Shown in pieces: positions 25,860-33,361 of a DNA stretch of 64,000 bases (position 1 is the first letter of the stretch; each line of letters opens with the position of its first letter). Below the pieces are notes generated by a model, which saw only the letters and a program-made list of their open reading frames with translations, searched no databases and was not told the origin of the DNA. The DNA comes from Tolypothrix bouteillei VB521301. Lineage in GTDB: Bacteria; Cyanobacteriota; Cyanobacteriia; Cyanobacteriales; Nostocaceae. The translations under genes and the position numbers were made by a program. The DNA lies in NCBI RefSeq assembly GCF_000760695.4, contig NZ_JHEG04000001.1, forward strand, positions 2,016,717-2,080,716, given 5' to 3'.

Positions 25860-26399
25860 TCATGCTTGCAGTTTTTTGCGATAATCCAGTGTGGAGCGTT
25901 GCACTTTTCGCCAAGCATGGGGGGTAGTACCATGACAATCGCGGAACTGAGAGTAAAAATGATTGATATTTTGATAACCGACTTGTACAGCAATTTGATT
26001 GACGGATTCATCAGTTTTCAAAAGCAAGGAGCATGCTTCTGTTATCCGTCGCAAGATAATCCAATCATTAACCGTTTTTCCTGTCAGCCGTCGCACTAAG
26101 TTAGTTAAGTAAGCAGAAGAGTAACCAACGGCTTGAGCAACTTCTTTTAGGCTAATAGGTTTGCGATAATTCAATTCAATGAATTCAAAAACCTCATAAA
26201 GACGGGGAATAGACGGGAATAGAGAAGAGATATTATTAAATTTTTGATTCTCTTCAAGAGCTAACAATTTATTTTCTTCTAGATGAACGCGAACAAAATC
26301 ATTGTTCCTTTCAACTACTGTAAAGCCTGCTGCTTCCAAGTATTTCGTTAAAAAAAACTTGGTTTCGGGAGATTCATTCACTATGAAAATTTCAATCAT
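25860..26399 (-). CDS. AraC-family transcriptional regulator
   Basis: A 179-residue regulator. The C-terminal AraC/XylS DNA-binding domain has two helix-turn-helix units: SLKEVAQAVGYSSAYLTNLV and VNQIAVQVGYQNINHFYSQF. The N-terminal ~70 residues are short, unlike a full cupin sensor; they begin with IEIFIVNESPETKFFLTKYL, which looks like a small receiver-like or unknown domain. It lies first in a same-strand set with the TPP, KAS III-like and SDR genes, 215 bases upstream of the TPP gene, so it is the probable pathway regulator. Confidence 0.88.
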   Translation of the reverse strand: MIEIFIVNESPETKFFLTKYLEAAGFTVVERNNDFVRVHLEENKLLALEENQKFNNISSLFPSIPRLYEVFEFIELNYRKPISLKEVAQAVGYSSAYLTNLVRRLTGKTVNDWIILRRITEACSLLLKTDESVNQIAVQVGYQNINHFYSQFRDCHGTTPHAWRKVQRSTLDYRKKLQA

Positions 26400-27052
26400 T
26401 CTCTTTTTGACTCTTTAATAAAGTTCTTGATTGATAAGTATGTGTGACTTCAAGAGCACTAATAGATAACTAACATGAATTCAAAAAACTGATTGTTCTT
26501 TTGCAAAGTGTAATGTCTAGTCTATGTATAGATACTTCAAATAGATCGTCTCTAAGAAGAAACGAGTTTTTTGGCATTACCGTGCTAACGCTGTAGCGAA
26601 CTCAATGCAAGTTCTGCATTTGAGTATTCTTCTAGCAAGAATTTATTTTACTATCGAAAAAAGAGAAAATACTGGAGGGAGAGCTACGTTTCTAGGTTCA
26701 GAATTCTGGCTCAGAAGAACTCTTGTTTCATACCATACCCGTTTCTCCTATTACATCAAGTTGATTTAATTCTCATTCTTTACTTTTTATATAGTTGCCA
26801 ACAGAATTAACCTATGCACTTGATGTAAAAGGTTTTGTTCAGCTATAAAGTTACCCATATAGGTACTTGTATTTTTAATTGTTGTCATTAGACGTCTCTA
26901 AAAACAATGTAAAGACCAAGCATGGCTAGTCTTTACAGGGATTCTAGAAGATATAAATTAATTCCTAGAGATGTCTTATCGGTCGATCGCCAAACTCTCC
27001 ATGTGGTTTCACGCTCGGAACAAAACCTAGCGTGTTTAATCGCGCTCGTAAC
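26400..27052. other. 653-base gap upstream of the AraC gene
   Basis: Only short frames without family features. The notable item is a perfect 11-bp inverted repeat TTACATCAAGT / ACTTGATGTAA (26751-26761 and 26818-26828), 56 bases apart, about 350 bases upstream of the AraC start. The rest is AT-rich. A 62-codon plus-strand frame (26922-27110) has no ribosome site or family look and is not called. Confidence 0.5.
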
Positions 27053-27160
27053 CTATTTCTTCCAAGGTAGCTTCGTACCCATCTCAGTCATCGCAGAAAA
27101 TACTAGGTAGAGAATAACCGCACTCGCACTCATTAGAAATATAACAACTTCTTTATCCAT
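27053..27160 (-). CDS. Possible 35-residue single-helix membrane protein
   Basis: Begins MDKEVVIFLMSASAVIL and ends KLPWKK: a short charged start, one hydrophobic helix (about residues 5-24) and a basic tail. This is the shape of the tiny subunits of cyanobacterial photosynthetic or NDH complexes, but it matches none that I recognise. AGGA lies about 9 bases before the ATG. It stands alone on the minus strand. Such short frames can be chance, so confidence is limited. Confidence 0.4.
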   Translation of the reverse strand: MDKEVVIFLMSASAVILYLVFSAMTEMGTKLPWKK

Positions 27161-27384
27161 GTTTGTTTGTCCTAAGAAAATATACTACTCATCTTTAGAG
27201 TACTAATATCGTGATTTTCATGCAATATCGCCATCAATTAATAGGTCGTTGCTGTCAACAGATATCACTTGTCTGTGGAAGATGGAAGACAAGGGTGAGA
27301 GCCTGATGTATGACCGTATCTTCGGGAGCATCTCGAATTTGCCAATTGCCCTCAGAATAGCATTCTGGGGCTACATAAACAAAG

Positions 27385-27545
27385 TCCACCTGCGTGGACT
27401 TAATAAGAAGTCCTACAGGCGGTGAGTCTAGTCCTACAGGCGCTGAGACCATTGCTGCAGGCGGGTTTCCCGCGCCCTGGTAACTGGCGTATAGCCCTAC
27501 AGGCATAGCTTCGCATCGCGTAGCGTCTCCGTCAGGAGATACCCG
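27385..27545 (+). repeat. Dispersed repeat element, short copy
   Basis: Carries the shared series GGTGAGTCTAGTCC...CAGGCGGGTTTCCCGC...AACTGGCGTATAGCCCT...GCATAGCTTCGCATCGCG...GTCTCCGT of the element also found near 20921, 30855 and 54297. It occupies most of the 496-base gap between the small membrane frame and the CDF transporter gene. An 83-codon minus-strand frame across it is not regarded as a gene. Confidence 0.6.
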
Positions 27546-27656
27546 GAGGGACTTAGCCTGTATAGCCGCGATTTCAATCGCAAACGTGTTTTTTCCAAAT
27601 TGAAATGCTCCCCGTATCTTCAGTATCAGGAGTCGAATTTCAACGACTGGTTACTG

Positions 27657-28610
27657 TTAAAGCATGGAGATTAAATCCTGCTTAAATAAAGGATGAATAG
27701 AAGTTGCTGTTAAAAATTTACGGTTTGTCAGCTGCAAAGTGACATCCTGAATGCCAAAAGTTTCTTGAAGATGCGATCGCAATTGTGCGAGTAAGCCATT
27801 ACTTTCTTCAAAAGTCATACAATCTACAGTGATGTGAGCGCAAAGCATAACTTGTTCCCTGCTAATTCTCCAAACACGGAGTTGTTCAACATTCACCACT
27901 TGAGGAAAAGATTTTAAAGAAGCTTCTACCTCAATGGGGTCGGTAGATGGTGGTGCATATTCCAGAAGAATCAAAAGACTTTCTTGAAGGAGTGGTAAGG
28001 CACTCAGACCTGTAAAACCTGCAACAAATAGGCTGATAACTGCATCTGCCCACAACCAATTCCAAAGATGAATCGCTACAGCCGCAAGAATCACACCTAA
28101 GGAACTAGCTGTATCCGCGATGACGTGAAGCAAAGCCCCTCGAAGATTTAAGTCATTATGAGAATGAGGATGAAGCAAAGTAATGTTCAGCAAATTGACG
28201 ATTAAACCGATTGTTGCCACTACCAACATGGGTAAGCCTGAAATCCCTTCTGGGCTGCGAAGGTGATGAATAGCTTCCCAACAGATAAAAAGAGCAATGA
28301 CAAGCAAACTCAAACCATTTGCCAAAGCTGCTAAAATTTCAATTCGGCGATGACCAAAAGTAGCGCGATCGCCTCCTGGTTTCTGTGCCAACCAACTCGC
28401 AAGTAACGATATTCCTAAAGCTGCTACATCAGAGAGAATGTGTTCTGCATCTGCCTGTAAAGATAAACTACCACTCCACAAACCCACGCTCCACTCGGTT
28501 ACAAAAAATCCAACAAGCAAACAGACAATAATTGACAAAAGTTTAGTTTTATGCGTGTCTGTCGTTACTGTATCTTTGCACGCGCATTCACACTTCTGAA
28601 CTGAGAGCAT
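27657..28610 (-). CDS. Cation diffusion facilitator, CzcD/ZitB-like
   Basis: Proton-coupled efflux transporter of divalent metals (Zn, Co, Cd, Fe) in the cytoplasmic membrane, 317 residues. Six hydrophobic helices; the metal site residues lie in DAEHILSDVA (TM2) and HVIADTASS (TM5). The N-terminus carries CECAC with three cysteines, and the cytoplasmic C-terminal domain has the ferredoxin-like fold of the family. The loop between TM4 and TM5 has only two His (HPHSHND), short for ZitB. Divergent from the glycosyltransferase gene. Metal specificity open. Confidence 0.88.
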   Translation of the reverse strand: MLSVQKCECACKDTVTTDTHKTKLLSIIVCLLVGFFVTEWSVGLWSGSLSLQADAEHILSDVAALGISLLASWLAQKPGGDRATFGHRRIEILAALANGLSLLVIALFICWEAIHHLRSPEGISGLPMLVVATIGLIVNLLNITLLHPHSHNDLNLRGALLHVIADTASSLGVILAAVAIHLWNWLWADAVISLFVAGFTGLSALPLLQESLLILLEYAPPSTDPIEVEASLKSFPQVVNVEQLRVWRISREQVMLCAHITVDCMTFEESNGLLAQLRSHLQETFGIQDVTLQLTNRKFLTATSIHPLFKQDLISML

Positions 28611-28847
28611 AACTTACGAACTTATATGTCAATATATTTCTAACATGGCAACACCCACTTTAGTAGTGAATGAAACCACCCTTTGAAAGTTCCGTACTGG
28701 TTCCACCAGCCACTCATATCGCATACGGTTGAACATTTGGGAGCGAAAGAACTGCGCGAGCGTGTAAAATTTGCCTGGTACTAGCAATAAGTCGAACATG
28801 ATACAATCGCGAATCCCAAGGAACAGTCCTAGAGCTAAGGCTGTCCT

Positions 28848-29825
28848 ATGCTAGAGATGGGCAATATCGTTGTGGGTGAGGTTGTGTTTTTTAGCGTTGT
28901 TATTCCGACTTACAATCGCAAGCCAATTTTAGAAAAGTGCCTGCGAGCTATGGAAAATCAGAAACTGATAAACGATCGCTTAGATGGTTATGAAGTTGTT
29001 TTGGTAGATGATGGCTCGACAGACGGTACGCTGGAGTGGTTGGACACATACAAAAGCGAGTTTCCCCACGTGCGAACATTTCGTCAAGCTCATAAAGGTC
29101 CAGCTGCTGCTCGAAATTTGGGTGTTGAGAAGGCTTTAGGCGATACAATCGTTTTTATTGACAGCGATCTCGTTGTAAAAGAGAATTTTTTGCAAGCCCA
29201 TGCCGATGCACTCACCCAAGGAAAAGAGAAATTGGGGAGCGATTGCATATTCACTTATGGGGAAGTCATCAATACTTGTAACTTTGACAATCCCACATCC
29301 GAACCCTACAAAATTACAGATTTTTCTGCTGCTTTCTTTGCTACAGGAAATGTAGCGATCGCAAAACATTGGCTGGAAGAAGCAGGGCTTTTTGACACCA
29401 GCTTTCAACTTTATGGATGGGAAGATTTAGAATTAGGCGTTCGCCTAAAGAAACTAGGTTTAAAACTTATTAAATGTCCGGAGGCAGTTGGTTTTCACTG
29501 GCATCCTCCCTTTAGTTTAGAACAAATTCCCCGCTTAATAGACAAAGAAATTCAACGCGGACGTATGGGCGTTTTATTTTATCAAAAGCATCCCACTTGG
29601 GAAGTACGAATGATGATTCAAATGACTTGGCTGCATCGCGTGCTCTGGGGAATTCTTTCCCTCAATGGATTTCTTAACGAACGGACAATGGCTCCATTTC
29701 TACAGTGGTTGATCCAACTTGGCAAGCCACAGTTAGCATTAGAAATCGCCCGGATTTTTTTAAACTGGTATAACGTTAAAGGCGTGTATGAAGCATATGG
29801 ACAGGGGCTAGGGAGCAGGGAATAG
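28848..29825 (+). CDS. Family 2 glycosyltransferase
   Basis: GT-A fold glycosyltransferase of 325 residues. FSVVIPTYNRKPILEKCL opens the Rossmann-like domain, VDDGSTDGT binds the nucleotide sugar, and FIDSDL is the DxD-type metal site. GWEDLELGVRLKKLG is the acceptor-side ED motif. No transmembrane helix, so cytoplasmic or peripheral. A second ATG three codons on is also possible. The last residues (GQGLGSRE) and the stop are coded by a GGGGCTAGGGAGCAGGG repeat tract, so the native C-terminus may have been altered. Sugar and acceptor are unknown. Confidence 0.87.
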   Translation: MLEMGNIVVGEVVFFSVVIPTYNRKPILEKCLRAMENQKLINDRLDGYEVVLVDDGSTDGTLEWLDTYKSEFPHVRTFRQAHKGPAAARNLGVEKALGDTIVFIDSDLVVKENFLQAHADALTQGKEKLGSDCIFTYGEVINTCNFDNPTSEPYKITDFSAAFFATGNVAIAKHWLEEAGLFDTSFQLYGWEDLELGVRLKKLGLKLIKCPEAVGFHWHPPFSLEQIPRLIDKEIQRGRMGVLFYQKHPTWEVRMMIQMTWLHRVLWGILSLNGFLNERTMAPFLQWLIQLGKPQLALEIARIFLNWYNVKGVYEAYGQGLGSRE

Positions 29826-30016
29826 GGAGTAGGGAATTTTGTACTTTACTTTCGTATTTTCTCTCTACTCACCATTGCCCATTCGCCATTCCCCATTCGC
29901 CAAAATGTGCTAACCTTGTATGGTTCACCAATCTCGCACATCCAAGGGTTCGGGTGTTTCCTGATGTTGGGAAATCCACTTGGATGGAGGTTTAACCCGA
30001 ATAGGAGTTAAAGAAT

Positions 30017-30814
30017 ATGCCAGTTGTTTCATTGGCTCAGATGATGGAGTCAGGGGTTCACTTTGGGCACCAAACCCGTAGGTGGAATCCAAAAATGTCT
30101 CCTTATATATATACATCCCGCAACGGAGTCCATATCATCGACTTGGTACAAACAGCCCAGTTGATGGAAGAAGCGTATACTTATATGCGAGGGCAAGCTG
30201 AGGCGGGTAAAAAGTTCTTGTTCGTTGGAACAAAGCGTCAAGCAGCAGGGATTATTGCTCAAGAAGCGGCTCGTTGTGGTGCTCACTACATCAACCAGCG
30301 TTGGTTGGGAGGAATGCTCACCAACTGGACGACCATCAAAACTCGCGTAGATCGTTTGAAAGACTTGGAACGCCGGGAAGAAAATGGTGCTCTCGATCTG
30401 CTACCAAAGAAAGAAGCGGCAATGCTACGTCGGGAAATGGCAAAGCTTCAGAAGTATCTGGGTGGTATTAAAACCATGCGGAAAGTTCCCGATGTAGTCG
30501 TGATCGTAGATCAGCGCCGAGAGTATAACGCAGTTCAGGAATGCCAGAAACTCAGCATTCCCATTGTGTCCATGTTAGATACAAACTGCGATCCGGATGT
30601 TGTAGATATTCCAATTCCGGCAAATGATGATGCTATTCGGTCAATTAAATTGATCGTGGGCAAACTAGCAGATGCCATATACGAAGGTCGTCACGGTCAA
30701 TTGGATGTAGAAGAAGAATACGAAGATTACGAAGGCGCTGAAGAAGACTTCGACTACGAAGAAAGCGAAACAGATTATTCTGACGCTTTCCCAGAAGACG
30801 AAGACGAAGAATAA
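30017..30814 (+). CDS. rpsB: 30S ribosomal protein S2
   Basis: Small-subunit ribosomal protein uS2, 265 residues. The conserved start [21 protein letters not shown] sequence (here [20 protein letters not shown]), FVGTKRQA and [15 protein letters not shown] are all present. The C-terminal ~35 residues form a Glu/Asp/Tyr-rich acidic tail, typical of cyanobacterial S2. AGGAG lies 10 bases before the ATG. tsf follows after a 279-base repeat-filled spacer, as in most bacteria. Confidence 0.97.
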   Translation: MPVVSLAQMMESGVHFGHQTRRWNPKMSPYIYTSRNGVHIIDLVQTAQLMEEAYTYMRGQAEAGKKFLFVGTKRQAAGIIAQEAARCGAHYINQRWLGGMLTNWTTIKTRVDRLKDLERREENGALDLLPKKEAAMLRREMAKLQKYLGGIKTMRKVPDVVVIVDQRREYNAVQECQKLSIPIVSMLDTNCDPDVVDIPIPANDDAIRSIKLIVGKLADAIYEGRHGQLDVEEEYEDYEGAEEDFDYEESETDYSDAFPEDEDEE

Positions 30815-30825
30815 TAGATCTTAAA

Positions 30826-31062
30826 TGCTAATGGCTAATGGCTAATAGCTAATGGTGAGACCAGTGGTGTAGGTGGGTTTCCCCTGCAAGCAACTGGCGT
30901 ATAGCCCTTACGAGCGTAGCTTCGCAATGCGAGGCGTGTTGCGCCAGCGACGAGAGCGTCTCCGTAAGAAGATCAAAGCTAATAGTTAATGGTAAAAACC
31001 AATTAGCAATTAGCAATTAGCAATTAGCAATTAGCAATTAGCAATTAGCAATTAGCAATTAG
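30826..31062. repeat. Heptamer arrays around a dispersed element
   Basis: Left: GCTAATG units (30826-30852). Centre: the GGTGAGACC...AACTGGCGTATAGCCC element (about 30853-30972), with GTAGCTTCGCAATGCG. Right: about nine AATTAGC heptamers (31001-31062). The arrangement matches that at 54158-54503. The array ends just before the tsf ribosome-binding site, so it forms the tsf leader or a processing site. Confidence 0.75.
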
Positions 31063-31093
31063 CTCTTAACCATTAAGTAGGAATTGAGGCAAC

Positions 31094-32038
31094 ATGGCGG
31101 AAATATCTGCAAAAATCGTCCAAGAGCTACGCCAGAAAACTGGTGCTGGTATGATGGACTGTAAAAAAGCACTGCAACAAACTGATGGTGATGTAGAAAA
31201 AGCTATCGAGTGGCTGCGCCAAAAAGGTATTGCAAAAGCCGAGAAGGGAGCAGGACGGATTGCAGCAGAAGGTCTAGTGGACAATTATATTCAACCGGGT
31301 GGAAGTGTTGGCGTAGTTATAGAAGTTAACTGCCAAACTGATTTTGTTGCCCGTAATGATGCTTTCAAAGCCCTTGTTCAGAACTTGGCAAAACAAGCGG
31401 CGAATGCTGACAGTGTTGAGTCCTTATTGACTCAACCTTATATAGAAGATCAAAGCGTCAAGGTTGAAGATTATCTCAAGCAAACTATTGCCCAGTTAGG
31501 TGAAAACATTCAGGTTCGCCGATTCACCAAATTTGACCTTGCAGAAGGGACACAAGGAGTTATAGACAGTTACATTCACACGGGCGGTCGCGTCGGTGTG
31601 TTGGTTGAACTGAACAGCCAAGCTGAAGCAGGGGCTGGAAACGAGCATCTCCAAACTCTAGCACGCAATGTTGCCATGCAAATAGCAGCTTGCCCTAACG
31701 TTGAATATGTCAACGTCGATGAAATTCCTGCTAATGTTGTTCAAAAGGAAAAAGACATCGAAATGGGGCGTGATGACTTGGGTAACAAGCCACAGAACAT
31801 TAAGGAAAAGATTGTTCAGGGACGAATTGAAAAACGCCTCAAAGAAATGACTTTGCTGGATCAACCTTACATTCGCGATCAAAGTATCACTGTTGAGGAA
31901 TTGATCAAGCAAAGTGCAAAACAAGTAGGCGGAAGCGTCCAAGTCCGTCGCTTTACTCGCTATGTACTGGGTGAGGGGATCGAGAAGCAAGAAAGCAATT
32001 TTGCTGAAGAAGTGGCTGCTCAAATGGGTACTAAGTAA
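31094..32038 (+). CDS. tsf: Translation elongation factor Ts
   Basis: Guanine-nucleotide exchange factor for EF-Tu, 314 residues. The N-terminal UBA-like domain contains [16 protein letters not shown], and the exchange motif QTDFVARND is present. The core dimerisation domain shows the cyanobacterial/plastid internal duplication ([17 protein letters not shown] versus [17 protein letters not shown]). AGGAATTGAGG precedes the ATG. A hairpin downstream may end transcription. Confidence 0.97.
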   Translation: MAEISAKIVQELRQKTGAGMMDCKKALQQTDGDVEKAIEWLRQKGIAKAEKGAGRIAAEGLVDNYIQPGGSVGVVIEVNCQTDFVARNDAFKALVQNLAKQAANADSVESLLTQPYIEDQSVKVEDYLKQTIAQLGENIQVRRFTKFDLAEGTQGVIDSYIHTGGRVGVLVELNSQAEAGAGNEHLQTLARNVAMQIAACPNVEYVNVDEIPANVVQKEKDIEMGRDDLGNKPQNIKEKIVQGRIEKRLKEMTLLDQPYIRDQSITVEELIKQSAKQVGGSVQVRRFTRYVLGEGIEKQESNFAEEVAAQMGTK

Positions 32039-32147
32039 AATTACTTTGTTTACCTAAAAGATGACCATTAGGCGTAAGGAAGCCACCCTCGCAAGCGTCT
32101 TTATGCGTGTTGAGAGGAGTTGTATTGGGCAGTACTAACTGTTTGAT

Positions 32148-32170
32148 GTAGGTGGGCAGTGCCCACCTAC
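32148..32170 (+). terminator. Hairpin downstream of tsf
   Basis: GTAGGTGGGC-AGT-GCCCACCTAC is a perfect 10-bp stem, 110 bases after the tsf stop, followed by TAAAAATATTT. Likely a transcription terminator, though the U-tract is poor; it may also be a dispersed palindrome. Confidence 0.5.
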
Positions 32171-32278
32171 TAAAAATATTTATTGATATATTAAACTAGC
32201 GTCCTTAAACAAATTTATCCTACAATAATTAAGTGCATTTGTACCATATTCGGTTCAGATGGGCGGTAAACTAAAGAT

Positions 32279-33295
32279 ATGGCAAGAGCTATTGAACGAA
32301 TAGAACGGGATATTCAGGCATTAGAAGAGGCGATTCGGGCGATCGCTAAAGAACTTCACAATGCTTACGCCAACTATTTAACGACTTTGGGAAAAACTGT
32401 ACAGCAACAGTTAAATCAAGCAACTTACCACCTATGTACCCAAGGGTACCCTGAAAGTTTCTTGAGTTTGTCCTTAAATCAGCGCCAGCAATTGCAACAA
32501 TCAGTCCGGAAGTTCGGTCAGCAAACAGCCGAACAGTTGCAAGCTTTAATGAAAAGCGAGCAGCAGGAAGCCAGTCTAGAACAGAAGAATGAGGAAGAAC
32601 GGGAAGATGAGGACAATGAGCCAGATGAGGACGATGAGAAACAAGGGGAAAATAAGAAAGATGGGGAAGATGGTACAAAAGAGGAAGTGACGAGTGTTGA
32701 AGCAAGCAAACAAGAAAGCGACAAAGGAGAAAATTCCTCATTGTTTGTCTCGCCCCCCTTGTCCCCTCGCTCGGCTGTATCCGCCTTCCTTTCCTTGTCG
32801 TCGCGATCGCCAGTACCCCTACCTCCATTTCCCAACTCCGCGAATCCCATCGAAATACTCAAATGGCAGCATGGCTTGGAAAGAGCAATGCAAGATAAGC
32901 TGAAATTGGTTTCACGTGATGCCAATCTTCTGTTACAGAGATGCGGGATACTGCCTAAAAAATTACCGGAACCGATTTTGGAAGCAGCAGCAGCTGCTGC
33001 TTCTGAAGCTGCTACTGAAGTAATGCCAGGACCACCTAACTTACTCAGCTTAGTCATTGAAGTTGATGGCGAACAGCAGTCAGAAGAACCCAATTTGACA
33101 CAGATTATGGCTCTTAACCTGCGACTTGGAGAAATTGAGTTTAATGACGTAACCCTGTCATCCTGTCGCAAGCAGATCCGAAGTATTCTCGTTCAACTAA
33201 ATAAGCTAGCACAAGAGTACCAAAAGAAACAGCGAGAACGCTCAATTGCTGAAGCAGAAGCAGCATGGCGTGCTATTTGGTCTGATGAATTTTAG
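32279..33295 (+). CDS. Coiled-coil hypothetical protein upstream of recG
   Basis: Not recognised; cytoplasmic, 338 residues. The N-terminal ~105 residues are helical (IERIERDIQALEEAIRAIAK). A long acidic segment (about 105-140, Glu/Asp-rich) and a Pro/Ser segment (about 157-192) follow, and the latter looks coded by a CCCCCTTGTCCCC-type repeat. The C-terminal half is Ala-rich and helical (EAAAAAASEAATE) with a final coiled coil (LNKLAQEYQKKQRERS). It lies 66 bases upstream of recG on the same strand. The ordered ends and low-complexity middle suggest two domains on a flexible link. Confidence 0.6.
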   Translation: MARAIERIERDIQALEEAIRAIAKELHNAYANYLTTLGKTVQQQLNQATYHLCTQGYPESFLSLSLNQRQQLQQSVRKFGQQTAEQLQALMKSEQQEASLEQKNEEEREDEDNEPDEDDEKQGENKKDGEDGTKEEVTSVEASKQESDKGENSSLFVSPPLSPRSAVSAFLSLSSRSPVPLPPFPNSANPIEILKWQHGLERAMQDKLKLVSRDANLLLQRCGILPKKLPEPILEAAAAAASEAATEVMPGPPNLLSLVIEVDGEQQSEEPNLTQIMALNLRLGEIEFNDVTLSSCRKQIRSILVQLNKLAQEYQKKQRERSIAEAEAAWRAIWSDEF

Positions 33296-33361
33296 ATTTT
33301 GGATTTTCGATTTTAGATTCAATCCAAAATCCCAAATCCAAAATCCTAAATTTTAAATCCG

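Noticed and set aside
26922..27110. 62-codon plus-strand frame
   Set aside because: No ribosome site, no family features, and it overlaps a better minus-strand frame.
27255..27506. 83-codon minus-strand frame
   Set aside because: Mostly composed of the dispersed repeat near 27385-27545.
31001..31062. Tandem heptamers considered as a CRISPR array
   Set aside because: Seven-base units without spacers; no CRISPR-like repeat length or cas genes nearby.
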